Shown piece by piece: positions 1 through 9,856 of a DNA stretch of 64,000 nucleotides. The translations under genes and the position numbers were made by a program. The number at the start of each line of letters is the position of its first letter. Within the stretch, counting starts at the first letter, position 1. Where the stretch lies: the NCBI GenBank assembly GCA_019749805.1, contig JAIEPH010000026.1, positions 62,001 to 126,000 of the forward strand. The letters are read 5' to 3'. The notes under the pieces are model-generated. The model did no database searches and was not told the DNA's origin. It was given only the letters and a program-made list of their open reading frames with translations. This stretch comes from Mycobacteriaceae bacterium (lineage in GTDB: Bacteria; Actinomycetota; Actinomycetes; Mycobacteriales; Mycobacteriaceae).

Positions 1-327
1 CAGCCCGCAGCGCACCATGCCCTCGTCCATCTCGCGAGCCTCGATGGCGCCGCTGGTGCGCGCCTTGGCGAACCACGGGTCATAGAAGGGCGGTGAGTCC
101 AAAGAAACGAAGCCGTAGTAGACGCGCTTGACCTTGTCTGCCGAGCACAGCAGTCCGAGGTCCGGACCGCCGTAGGTGACGACGGTCAGGTCCTTCACAT
201 CGGTGCGCAGTAGAGCCCGCACGAACGCCATCGGCTTACGCCGCGACCCCCAGCCGCCGATACCGATGGTCATACCACTCTCGATGGACGAGACGGCCTC
301 GTCCAATGTTGTTCTCTTGTCTGTCAT
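1..327 (-). CDS. ipdA: IpdA, alpha subunit of the ring C/D-opening hydrolase (partial)
   Basis: The N-terminal 109 codons are visible; the rest lies beyond the left edge. The product begins MTDKRTTLDEAVSS and carries GIGGWGSRRKP near residue 23 and YGGPDLGLL near 53, as in class I CoA-transferase alpha subunits. In M. tuberculosis, IpdA with IpdB (Rv3551/Rv3552) does not transfer CoA but hydrolytically opens the last steroid ring of COCHEA-CoA. Its ATG overlaps the TGA of echA20 by four bases (TCAT on the plus strand at 324-327), so the two are translationally coupled. This gene lies on the KstR2 (ring C/D) side of the cluster. Confidence 0.9.
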   Translation of the reverse strand, partial: MTDKRTTLDEAVSSIESGMTIGIGGWGSRRKPMAFVRALLRTDVKDLTVVTYGGPDLGLLCSADKVKRVYYGFVSLDSPPFYDPWFAKARTSGAIEAREMDEGMVRCGL

Positions 328-1079
328 TCTTTCCCCTTGGAGGTCCCGGCGAATGCGTCGCGATGCTCATCGGACACGCCGGACAGGTTCAGCTCGAACG
401 TGAAGCCCTGCTCCATGCGGTAGCTCGAGTTCACCCGCTGCACATCGATGAGGTTCAGCGCTTCCTTGGCCGCGCGGATGACGCGGGTGTCCTTGACGGC
501 GATGTCGCGCGCCACCCGCAGTGCGGCCTCGTCGAGCTCGTCGCGCGGTACGACCTCGTGCACCGAACCGAAGTGATGCAGGGTCGCGGCGTCGACGGTG
601 GCCGCGGTGAAGAACAGTCGGCGCATCATGTGTTGCGGCACCAGTCGCGACAGGTGCGTCGCGGCTCCCAGGGCCCCGCGCTCGACCTCGGGCAGGCCGA
701 AGGTCGCATCGTCGGACGCGACGATGACGTCCGCATTGCCGACGAGCCCGATGCCGCCGCCGACGCAGAAGCCATTGACCGCGGCGACCACGGGCACCTC
801 GCACTCGTACACGGCGCGAAAGGCGTGGAAGCAGCCGCGGTTGGCGTCGATGAGCGCGGTGAAGCCCTCGGTGTTCTGCATCTCCTTGATGTCCACACCC
901 GCGTTGAAGCCGCGTCCCTCGGCGCGCAGGATCACGACGTGCGTGCTGTGGTCGCGGCCGGCGGCGGTGATCGCGTCGCCGAGTTCGAACCAGCCACGCG
1001 ATGGAATCGCGTTGACCTTCGGATAGTCCACGGTGACCGAGACGATGCCCGGCTCGACCGTCTTTGTGGTGATTGTCAT
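324..1079 (-). CDS. echA20: EchA20, crotonase-family ring hydrolase
   Basis: This 251-residue crotonase-fold protein has the oxyanion-hole segments RAEGRGFNAGVDIKEM (about residue 53) and NGFCVGGGIGLVGNADV (about residue 102). Length and position next to ipdA match Rv3550. From published work on M. tuberculosis, EchA20 opens the first of the two remaining rings, converting HIEC-CoA to the substrate of IpdAB. The ATG at 1079 has a GAGG about eight bases upstream. It reads away from the KstR2-type palindrome at 1115-1130 and overlaps ipdA downstream. Confidence 0.9.
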   Translation of the reverse strand: MTITTKTVEPGIVSVTVDYPKVNAIPSRGWFELGDAITAAGRDHSTHVVILRAEGRGFNAGVDIKEMQNTEGFTALIDANRGCFHAFRAVYECEVPVVAAVNGFCVGGGIGLVGNADVIVASDDATFGLPEVERGALGAATHLSRLVPQHMMRRLFFTAATVDAATLHHFGSVHEVVPRDELDEAALRVARDIAVKDTRVIRAAKEALNLIDVQRVNSSYRMEQGFTFELNLSGVSDEHRDAFAGTSKGKE

Positions 1080-1114
1080 GCGGATACCTCGGTTACTCTG
1101 GGGGGTCTCTACCT

Positions 1115-1130
1115 AAGCAAGCACTTGCTT
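1115..1130. promoter_or_regulatory. KstR2 operator
   Basis: AAGCAAGCACTTGCTT has two perfect 7-base arms (AAGCAAG and CTTGCTT) separated by CA. It agrees with the published KstR2 palindrome of mycobacteria. It lies between the divergent echA20-ipdA and SDR genes, whose M. tuberculosis homologues (Rv3550, Rv3549c) belong to the KstR2 regulon. KstR2 responds to HIP-CoA. Confidence 0.85.
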
Positions 1131-1144
1131 GGTACGCTAGCACA

Positions 1145-1918
1145 GTGACCGACCGCCCAGAGATAGTCCTCGGACTCGACGACAGGGTCGTTCTGGTGAC
1201 CGGAGGAGTTCGCGGCGTCGGCGCGGGCATCAGCTCTGTGTTCGCCGCCCAAGGTGCGACCGTGGTGACGTGTGCCCGCAGACCGGTAAAGGGATCGCCG
1301 TACGAATTCCACAGCTGCGACGTTCGCGACGACGAGTCGGTGGCCGCGTTGATCGACGCGATCACGAGCCGCCACGGGCGCCTGGACGTCGTCGTCAACA
1401 ATGCGGGCGGATCGCCCTATGTGCTGGCCGCTGAGTCGTCGGCGAAGTTCAACACGAAGATCGTCGAGCTCAACCTGCTCGGACCCCTTTCGGTGTCGAT
1501 CCACGCGAATGCGGTGATGCAGGAGCAGGCCCATGGCGGTTCGATCATCAACATCGCCAGCGTCAGTGGGCGCAGGCCGACACCCGGAACCGCACCGTAC
1601 GGCGCGGCCAAGGCGGGCATGGAGAGCATCACCTCCACGCTGGCCGTCGAATGGGCGCCGAAGGTGCGGGTGAACTCGGTGGTCGTCGGGATGGTGGAGA
1701 CCGAGCAGTCCGAATTGTTCTACGGCGACGCCGATTCCATCGCGGCCATCTCCAAGAACGTCCCGCTGGGACGGCTCGCCAAGCCGGACGACGTCGGGTG
1801 GGCCGCCGCGTTCTTGGCCTCCGACGCGGCGTCCTACATCAGCGGCGCCTCCATCGAGGTGCACGGCGGCGGCGAACCTCCGCACTACCTGGCGACCACC
1901 TCTGCTGACATCAAGTAA
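1145..1918 (+). CDS. SDR oxidoreductase, Rv3549c homologue
   Basis: This 257-residue short-chain dehydrogenase has the cofactor motif TGGVRGVG (about residue 19), NNAGG, a Ser in NIASVSG, and YGAAK as the catalytic Tyr-Lys. The ligand is probably NAD(H) or NADP(H); the exact steroid intermediate is not known to me. I chose GTG at 1145 because the upstream in-frame extension would run through the KstR2 operator. The putative -10 TACGCT (1133-1138) ends six bases before this GTG and no Shine-Dalgarno is present, so a leaderless transcript is likely. It is followed after 33 bases by another SDR. Confidence 0.85.
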   Translation: MTDRPEIVLGLDDRVVLVTGGVRGVGAGISSVFAAQGATVVTCARRPVKGSPYEFHSCDVRDDESVAALIDAITSRHGRLDVVVNNAGGSPYVLAAESSAKFNTKIVELNLLGPLSVSIHANAVMQEQAHGGSIINIASVSGRRPTPGTAPYGAAKAGMESITSTLAVEWAPKVRVNSVVVGMVETEQSELFYGDADSIAAISKNVPLGRLAKPDDVGWAAAFLASDAASYISGASIEVHGGGEPPHYLATTSADIK

Positions 1919-1951
1919 CACATTCTTCGAACAACTGAGGAGACAAGAGAT

Positions 1952-2857
1952 ATGGGACTGCTCGACGGCCGCGTGGTCATCGTAACGGGTGCAGGCGGCG
2001 GGATTGGGCGCGCACATGCGCTGGCGTTCGCCGCCGAGGGTGCGCGAGTGGTGGTCAACGACATCGGTGTCGGGCTGGACGGCTCGCCCGCCGGCGGTGG
2101 CAGCGCGGCGCAGGGTGTGGTCGACGAAATCACCGCTGCCGGAGGCGAAGCCGTGACCAGCGGGGCCAACGTCGCGGACTGGGCGCAGGCCGAGGGCTTG
2201 ATCCAGACTGCCGTCGACTCGTTCGGCGGGCTCGACGTACTGGTGAACAACGCCGGCATCGTGCGCGACCGGATGTTCGCCAACACCAGTGAGGAAGAGT
2301 TCGACGCTGTCGTCGCGGTGCACCTCAAGGGGCACTTCGCGACCATGCGCCATGCCGGCGCCTACTGGCGCGCGCAGTCCAAGGCAGGCAACATGCCCGA
2401 CGCCCGCATCATCAACACCAGCTCCGGCGCTGGCCTGCAAGGCAGTGTGGGACAGGCGAATTACAGTGCGGCCAAGGCGGGAATCGCGGCCTTGACGCTC
2501 GTCGCGTCCGCGGAGATGGGCCGCTACGGAGTGACCGTCAACGCCATTGCGCCGTCGGCCAGGACCCGTATGACCGAGACGGTGTTCGCGGAGATGATGT
2601 CGACCCAGGACAAGGACTTCGACGCGATGGCACCGGAAAACGTTTCGCCACTTGTGGTTTGGCTTGGCAGTATCGAGGCCAAGGATGTCACTGGCAAGAT
2701 GTTCGAAGTCGAGGGCGGCATCATCCGCGTCGCCGAGGGCTGGGCCCACGGCCCGCAGATCGACAAGGGCGCGCGCTGGGATCCGGCGGAGCTCGGTCCC
2801 GTTGTCGGTAAACTGCTGGCCGAGGCGCGCCCGCCCGTGCCGGTCTACGGGGCCTGA
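1952..2857 (+). CDS. SDR oxidoreductase, Rv3548c homologue
   Basis: This 301-residue SDR resembles the dehydrogenase half of peroxisomal multifunctional enzyme type 2. It has the motif TGAGGGIG near residue 12, NNAGIVRDRMF near 96, and the catalytic Ser (NTSSGAG) and YSAAKAG. Such SDRs usually oxidise 3-hydroxyacyl-CoA or hydroxysteroid groups. It is close in type to hsd4A at 59918-60826. A Shine-Dalgarno (GAGGAGA at 1937-1943) precedes the ATG. It is the second gene of the KstR2-controlled pair. Confidence 0.85.
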   Translation: MGLLDGRVVIVTGAGGGIGRAHALAFAAEGARVVVNDIGVGLDGSPAGGGSAAQGVVDEITAAGGEAVTSGANVADWAQAEGLIQTAVDSFGGLDVLVNNAGIVRDRMFANTSEEEFDAVVAVHLKGHFATMRHAGAYWRAQSKAGNMPDARIINTSSGAGLQGSVGQANYSAAKAGIAALTLVASAEMGRYGVTVNAIAPSARTRMTETVFAEMMSTQDKDFDAMAPENVSPLVVWLGSIEAKDVTGKMFEVEGGIIRVAEGWAHGPQIDKGARWDPAELGPVVGKLLAEARPPVPVYGA

Positions 2858-2915
2858 TCGCCGCCGATTGCGCCGAAACGCCATGCGATAGCGCGCCGCC
2901 TTCCATGATGGAGCG

Positions 2916-3923
2916 GTGAGACGTTTTGGAACGGTCGCCGCTTTCGGCGCAATCCTGTTGGTGGCGGCCGGTTGTGGCGGTCAGCGTGGCGGCGAGAACG
3001 GGGCGGCGGCGACCGAGCCGACGTCGTGTGAGGTCACGTCCGACGCCAGGCTGAGCATCGCGACGGGCAACACCACCGGGGTGTACTACGCCCTCGGTGG
3101 CGCCTACGCCGAAGCCATCAACCAGCAGACCGATGGCAAGTTGAAGGCCACCGCCGCCGAGACGTCGGCCTCGCTGCAGAACATCCAGCAACTCGTGGCC
3201 GGCACCCATCAGGTGGCGTTCTCGCTGGCCGACACCGCGGCCGACGCGGTCAACGGCATGGCGGCGTTCGACGACGACCAGCCGATCGCCGCGCTGAGCC
3301 GGCTGTACCCCAACTACACCCAGGTGATCGTCCGCAGCGACGCTGGCATCAATTCGATCCTCGACATGCGAGGCAAGCGGGTGTCCACCGGATCGCCGAA
3401 CTCGGGCACCGAGGTCATCGCCAACCGCATGCTGGAGGCCGCCGGCCTCGACCCGAAAAACGATGTGCAGGCCCAGCGGACCGAACTCGGCAAGACGGTC
3501 GAAGGGATGAAGGACGGTTCGATCGACGCGATGTTCTGGTCGGGCGGGCTGCCGACCGGCGGCATCACCGACCTGTTCGTCAGCCAGCGCGACAACGTCA
3601 AGTTCATCGACGTGACCGACACGCTGCCGAAGTTGCAGAACATCAACCCGATCTATGAAGAGGGCGTCATCCCGGCGAGCACCTATCAGACGCCGACGGA
3701 TGTGGCGACGGTCGTCGTGCCCAATCTGCTCCTGGTCAAAAACGATATGGACGGCAACACCGCCTGCGTGCTGACCAAGGCGTTGTTCGACCACCAGCCC
3801 GAACTGGTCAAGGTCAACAAGGCGGCCGAAGGCATCTCGCTGGACACCGCACGCGAGACCATGCCCGTGCCGCTGCATCCAGGCGCCAAGCGCGCCCTCG
3901 ACGACCTCGGCGCGGCCAACTGA
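2916..3923 (+). CDS. TAXI-family TRAP transporter solute-binding lipoprotein
   Basis: This 335-residue protein has a lipoprotein signal (positively charged start, hydrophobic stretch, lipobox LVAAGC at about residue 20). The mature part carries SIATGNTTGVYYALGGAYA (about residue 48) and later GKRVSTGSPNSGTEV, both typical of the TAXI subgroup of TRAP binding proteins. It captures a substrate outside the membrane and hands it to the fused permease encoded directly downstream. The GTG start is taken because the signal peptide begins there. Substrate unknown; the location suggests a steroid-derived or dicarboxylate compound, which is inference only. I recall no counterpart at this place in M. 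tuberculosis. Confidence 0.85.
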   Translation: MRRFGTVAAFGAILLVAAGCGGQRGGENGAAATEPTSCEVTSDARLSIATGNTTGVYYALGGAYAEAINQQTDGKLKATAAETSASLQNIQQLVAGTHQVAFSLADTAADAVNGMAAFDDDQPIAALSRLYPNYTQVIVRSDAGINSILDMRGKRVSTGSPNSGTEVIANRMLEAAGLDPKNDVQAQRTELGKTVEGMKDGSIDAMFWSGGLPTGGITDLFVSQRDNVKFIDVTDTLPKLQNINPIYEEGVIPASTYQTPTDVATVVVPNLLLVKNDMDGNTACVLTKALFDHQPELVKVNKAAEGISLDTARETMPVPLHPGAKRALDDLGAAN

Positions 3924-4003
3924 CCTCCACCGACGCGGCTGCGTCGGCCGCCTACGAGGACGAGCAGCCGGCCCGGCAGCTGACCGGCTGGGTTCACCAC
4001 CTG

Positions 4004-5938
4004 GTGACCGTGGGCTGTGTCCTGATCGGGCTTTTCGCGCTGTATCAGGTGTTCTTCCCGCTGGCGCAGGGCAATCAGGTTTCGCTGATCCTGTTCCTGG
4101 CGGCAGTCCTTCCGCTCACGCTGTTGTGTTACCGATCCGGTCTGCGGCTTGGCCGCGCGGAGCCGATGGTGGACTCGCTGCTGGCGGCGACGGCGCTGGT
4201 GGTGTGCCTCTACCCGGTGTTGCCGTTCCAAATCGGTGACGGCGGAGGGGGATTCGACGAATTCCTCAGCAGGCAGAGCACACCCGCGATGGTCGATGTC
4301 GTCGTCGGGACGATCGTGGTGCTACTCGTCCTGGAGGCGTGCCGTCGGACCACCGGTGTGGCGCTGCCCATCGTGTGCCTGCTCGCACTGGGTTACGCCT
4401 ACTACGGCGGATACCTGCCGCAGGGGGCGGCGATCGCCCACGCCGGGGTGGATTGGGTGCAGATCGTCAGCGCGTCGTTCATGCAGTCGACGGGGCTCTA
4501 CGGCGTGCCGCTGGATGTCGCGGCGACCTACATCGTGTTGTTCACCATCTATGGAGCGATGCTCGAGGCCTCAGGCGCGAGCAAGTTCTTCATCGAACTT
4601 TCGTTCGCCGCGTTCCGCCGGTCACGGGCGGCCCCGGGACGGACGGTGACGCTGGCCGGGTTCCTCATGGGCAGCGTGTCCGGATCCGGGACGGCAACGA
4701 CCGTCAGCTTGGGGTCGGTGACGTGGCCGGTGTTGCGCCGCGCCGGGTACCCGCGCGAAAACGCGGGCGGAATGCTGGCCGCCGCGGGCATCGGCGCGAT
4801 CCTGTCGCCGCCGACGCTCGGTGCTGCGGCGTTCATCATCGCCGAGTACCTCGGGGTGCCGTACCTGACCGTCCTGGTCTGGGCGGTGGTGCCGACGATT
4901 CTGTACTACCTCGGCATTCTGCTGGCCGTCGAGATCGACGCGCGGCGGTACGGCACGCGCGAGGTCGATGTCGACGCCGGGTCGTTCTGGCGTCTGCTCG
5001 GCAGGTTCGGTTACCACCTGATCTCGCTGGCGATGATCGTCGTGTTCCTCGCGCTGGACGTGTCGGCGATGCGCGCGGTCGTCTACGCCATCGCCGTCCA
5101 GATCGTGCTGTCGTATTTCGACCGCGAACACCGGCTGACCCCGGTGCGGCTCTACCGGGCGCTGGCCACCGGGGTGCGCGGCGTGCTTTCGGTGGCGGCG
5201 GTGTGCGCGGCTGCGGGCGTCGTCGCCGCGATGATCACGCGCACGGGACTCGGTCTGCAGCTGAACTCCATCCTCGTCAACACCGCTCGCGTCATATCTG
5301 AAAACCCAACGGTCGTATTGATTTTCACGGCGATGTTCGCCGCGTTGGCGGTCTCGGTGCTTGGGCTCGCGGTGCCGGTCACCGCGTCGTTCGTGATCAG
5401 CTGGGTGATCGTCGGGCCCGCGCTGCAGGACCTCGGTGTCGCCGCGCCGGCGGTGGCGATGTTCGTCTTCTATTTCGCGGTGCTCTCCGAAGTCACGCCG
5501 CCGACGGCGCTGGCGTCGGTGGCGGCGTCGGCGATCACGGGCGGTCGAGTCATCCCCACGATGATGCAGACGTGGAAGTACACCCTGCCCGCGTTCCTCG
5601 TGCCGTTCGCGTTCGTCTTGACCGACAATGGTGAAGGTCTGCTCGGGCTGCGGTCATTCGTCGACATGGTGTGGACGGGCGCGGTGGCCGCGCTGGCGGT
5701 GGCCGCGCTGGCTGTCGTCACCGGTGGCTGGATGATCCGGCGGGCGGGCTGGCCCGAGCGCGTGCTGTGCCTACCGGCGTCCGCGCTGCTGTTCTATCTG
5801 AACCCGGCGACGATCGCCATCGGTGCGGGTCTGTTGGCGGTGGCCGCGGCGGTGAACGTCGTCATGGCTCGCAGACGACCATCGGAATCACCCGATCAGC
5901 AGCCTCCCGATATCCCCGATACGGCGGGTACATCTTGA
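4004..5938 (+). CDS. TRAP transporter fused 4TM/12TM permease
   Basis: A large hydrophobic protein (644 residues from GTG 4004) with many membrane segments. It has TRAP large-subunit signatures, for example AGFLMGSVSGSGTATTVS (about residue 218), AAGIGAILSPPTLGAAAF (about 261) and a C-terminal VLSEVTPPTALASVAASA, preceded by a DctQ-like four-helix region. Fused DctQM permeases are the usual partners of TAXI proteins and use an ion gradient. The reading frame stays open with coding-like sequence upstream of 4004 (TSTDAAASAAYEDEQPARQL), so translation may really start near a CTG at 3920, which overlaps the TGA of the binding-protein gene. Its last 77 bases overlap the convergent ddn-like gene. 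Confidence 0.87.
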   Translation: MTVGCVLIGLFALYQVFFPLAQGNQVSLILFLAAVLPLTLLCYRSGLRLGRAEPMVDSLLAATALVVCLYPVLPFQIGDGGGGFDEFLSRQSTPAMVDVVVGTIVVLLVLEACRRTTGVALPIVCLLALGYAYYGGYLPQGAAIAHAGVDWVQIVSASFMQSTGLYGVPLDVAATYIVLFTIYGAMLEASGASKFFIELSFAAFRRSRAAPGRTVTLAGFLMGSVSGSGTATTVSLGSVTWPVLRRAGYPRENAGGMLAAAGIGAILSPPTLGAAAFIIAEYLGVPYLTVLVWAVVPTILYYLGILLAVEIDARRYGTREVDVDAGSFWRLLGRFGYHLISLAMIVVFLALDVSAMRAVVYAIAVQIVLSYFDREHRLTPVRLYRALATGVRGVLSVAAVCAAAGVVAAMITRTGLGLQLNSILVNTARVISENPTVVLIFTAMFAALAVSVLGLAVPVTASFVISWVIVGPALQDLGVAAPAVAMFVFYFAVLSEVTPPTALASVAASAITGGRVIPTMMQTWKYTLPAFLVPFAFVLTDNGEGLLGLRSFVDMVWTGAVAALAVAALAVVTGGWMIRRAGWPERVLCLPASALLFYLNPATIAIGAGLLAVAAAVNVVMARRRPSESPDQQPPDIPDTAGTS

Positions 5939-6305
5939 TCAGGCTGGGCCAGTAGCGCTTTCGCTCTTCCTCGGTCGCATCCCTGGCGATCAGATCGAAC
6001 TGCCGGTCGCGAATCTGCACCCGCACTTCGGGATTGGACTCGATATTCAGATACCACGCCGGATCGGTGTCGCGTCCCCCGAACGAGGCCGGCAATATCA
6101 CCCGATCACCGTCGGCCAGATATAGCGTCGGTGTGGTGCGCGGGCGGCCGGTCTTGCGTCCCGTCGTGGTGACCAGCGCCGCGGGAAACCAGAGCAGCTT
6201 GGCGCCGACGCGCCCGTTGGTGCGGCGGTAAACCCAGATGTGCGCGCGGGCGAAGTACTTCATCGCTGCCCGTAGCGGCCGGGAGTTGCGGATAGCGCCT
6301 GCCAT
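5862..6305 (-). CDS. Ddn-family F420-dependent nitroreductase paralogue
   Basis: This 147-residue protein of the deazaflavin-dependent nitroreductase family has [18 protein letters not shown] (about residue 48), WYLNIESNPEVRVQI (about 84) and a C-terminus DRVIPMVVCEP nearly identical to that of the neighbouring ddn. These enzymes use reduced F420, often as quinone reductases at the membrane. The two genes look like an old tandem duplication (about 50 bases apart, same strand). The 3' end runs 77 bases into the convergent TRAP permease gene. The physiological substrate is not evident. Confidence 0.87.
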   Translation of the reverse strand: MAGAIRNSRPLRAAMKYFARAHIWVYRRTNGRVGAKLLWFPAALVTTTGRKTGRPRTTPTLYLADGDRVILPASFGGRDTDPAWYLNIESNPEVRVQIRDRQFDLIARDATEEERKRYWPSLIKMYPPYRGYREAADRVIPMVVCEP

Positions 6306-6356
6306 ACCGCGTGTCTAGCCGACTGGAAGTCTCGGCAAACCCCTGACCGAGCGTTG

Positions 6357-8405
<2,049 letters not shown>

Positions 8406-8406
8406 C

Positions 8407-8420
8407 TAGAACACGTTTCA
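8407..8420. promoter_or_regulatory. KstR operator (fadA5 side)
   Basis: TAGAACACGTTTCA fits the KstR consensus TnnAACnnGTTnnA at every fixed position. It lies in the spacer of the predicted minus-strand fadA5 promoter, 10 bases upstream of the fadA5 ATG. KstR is the TetR-type repressor released by steroid-CoA esters. Confidence 0.88.
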
Positions 8421-8485
8421 TTACTCTGACAAGCGAGGATGGTGACCTGCCTTTTATCTGCGGAGAAGGCATGTTTTACTGGCAC

Positions 8486-8499
8486 TAGAACACGTTGCA
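8486..8499. promoter_or_regulatory. KstR operator (cyp125 side)
   Basis: TAGAACACGTTGCA is a full match to TnnAACnnGTTnnA, 27 bases upstream of the cyp125 ATG and 65 bases from the fadA5-side site. A possible -35 is TTTACT (8475-8480); no good -10 is apparent. The gap thus holds one operator for each divergent gene. Confidence 0.88.
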
Positions 8500-8526
8500 A
8501 TTTGTGTTGAAAAGGAGCGCACGGTC

Positions 8527-9780
8527 ATGGCACCCCACAACATTCCCGCAGACTTCGATTTCCTCGACGCGAGCCTGAACCTCGAGCGTCTACCCGTGGA
8601 GGAGCTCGCCGAGCTGCGGGCCTCGGAGCCCGTCCACTGGGTGGACGTTCCGGGCGGCACCGGCGGATTCGGCGACAAGGGCTACTGGCTTGTCACCAAG
8701 CACACCGATGTCAAGGAGGTGTCGAAGCGCAGCGACATCTTCGGTAGTTCGCCAGACGGCGCCATCCCGACGTGGCCGCAGGACATGACCCGGGACGCCA
8801 TCGACCTGCAGAAGGCCGTGCTGTTGAACATGGACGCGCCGCAGCACACCCGGTTGCGCAAGATCATCTCCCGCGGCTTCACGCCGAGGGCCATCGGACG
8901 CCTCGAGGACGAGCTGCGCGCTCGTGCCCAGAAGATCGCCGAGACCGCCGCGGCCGAAGGCTCCGGAGACTTCGTCGAACAGGTCTCGTGTGAGCTGCCG
9001 TTGCAGGCGATCGCCGAACTGCTCGGTGTGCCGCAGGATGACCGCGACAAGCTGTTCCGCTGGTCCAACGAGATGACCGCCGGTGAAGACCCGGAGTACG
9101 CCGATGTCGATCCGGCGATTTCCTCGTTCGAGCTGATCCAGTACGCGATGAAGATGGCCGAGGAAAGGGCGAAGAACCCGACCGAGGACATCGTCACCAA
9201 GCTGATCGAGGCCGACATCGAGGGCGAGAAGCTGTCCGACGACGAGTTCGGCTTCTTCGTCGTGATGCTCGCGGTCGCGGGCAACGAGACCACGCGCAAC
9301 TCGATCACCCACGGCATGATTGCGTTCTCGCAGCATCCCGATCAGTGGGAGCTGTACAAGAAGGAGCGCCCCGCCACCGCGGCGGACGAGATCATCCGCT
9401 GGGCCACACCGGTATCCGCATTCCAGCGCACCGCGCTCGAGGACACCGAGCTCGCGGGCGTGAAGATCAAGAAGGGCGAGCGTGTGGTGATGTCCTACCG
9501 CTCGGCCAACTTCGACGACGAGGTCTTCGACAGTCCTCATCAATTCAATATCCTTCGGGATCCGAACCCGCACGTCGGCTTCGGCGGCACCGGTGCGCAC
9601 TACTGCATCGGGGCGAACCTGGCCCGCATGACCATCAACCTGATCTTCAACGCAGTGGCCGACGCGATGCCCGATCTCAAACCGATCGGGGAGCCCGAGC
9701 GGTTGATGTCGGGGTGGCTGAACGGCATCAAGCACTGGCAGGTTGACTACACGGGAGCGAGCGCACCGGTCGCCCAGTAG
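8527..9780 (+). CDS. cyp125: Cyp125, steroid C26 (C27) monooxygenase
   Basis: This 417-residue P450 has the I-helix motif AGNETTRN (about residue 255), the ExxR pair in EIIRW and the heme loop GFGGTGAHYCIGANLA with thiolate Cys360. It matches Rv3545c, which oxidises the terminal methyl of cholesterol/cholestenone to the acid and so starts side-chain degradation. It needs a ferredoxin partner; FdxD at 59714 is one candidate in this window. AAAGGAG (8510-8516) lies ahead of the ATG. It is the first gene of a six-gene operon and is controlled by the KstR site at 8486-8499. Confidence 0.94.
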   Translation: MAPHNIPADFDFLDASLNLERLPVEELAELRASEPVHWVDVPGGTGGFGDKGYWLVTKHTDVKEVSKRSDIFGSSPDGAIPTWPQDMTRDAIDLQKAVLLNMDAPQHTRLRKIISRGFTPRAIGRLEDELRARAQKIAETAAAEGSGDFVEQVSCELPLQAIAELLGVPQDDRDKLFRWSNEMTAGEDPEYADVDPAISSFELIQYAMKMAEERAKNPTEDIVTKLIEADIEGEKLSDDEFGFFVVMLAVAGNETTRNSITHGMIAFSQHPDQWELYKKERPATAADEIIRWATPVSAFQRTALEDTELAGVKIKKGERVVMSYRSANFDDEVFDSPHQFNILRDPNPHVGFGGTGAHYCIGANLARMTINLIFNAVADAMPDLKPIGEPERLMSGWLNGIKHWQVDYTGASAPVAQ

Positions 9781-9787
9781 CTTTCGC

Positions 9788-9839
9788 GGATCACGCGCGC
9801 GGTGCGCGTAGTCGGATCACACGCGCGGTGCGCGTAGTC
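9788..9839. repeat. Two-copy 26-base tandem repeat between cyp125 and chsE1
   Basis: A 26-base unit beginning GGATCACGCGCGCGG occurs at 9788-9813 and again at 9814-9839 with one base changed (G to A), followed by a partial third copy (GGATCA) that runs into the chsE1 Shine-Dalgarno AAGGAGG. It fills almost the whole intergenic gap. Each unit contains GCGCGGTGCGC, which could fold into a small stem. Confidence 0.85.
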
Positions 9840-9856
9840 GGATCAAGGAGGATTCG

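Noticed and set aside
306..1148. Long plus-strand open frame opposite echA20
   Set aside because: It is the antisense shadow of a well-recognised crotonase gene and its product has no domain.
1109..2884. 591-codon minus-strand open frame opposite both SDR genes
   Set aside because: The SDR genes on the other strand have full motifs; the frame is a high-G+C artefact.
2721..3878. 385-codon minus-strand frame opposite the TAXI gene
   Set aside because: The plus strand encodes a complete lipoprotein with signal and TAXI motifs.
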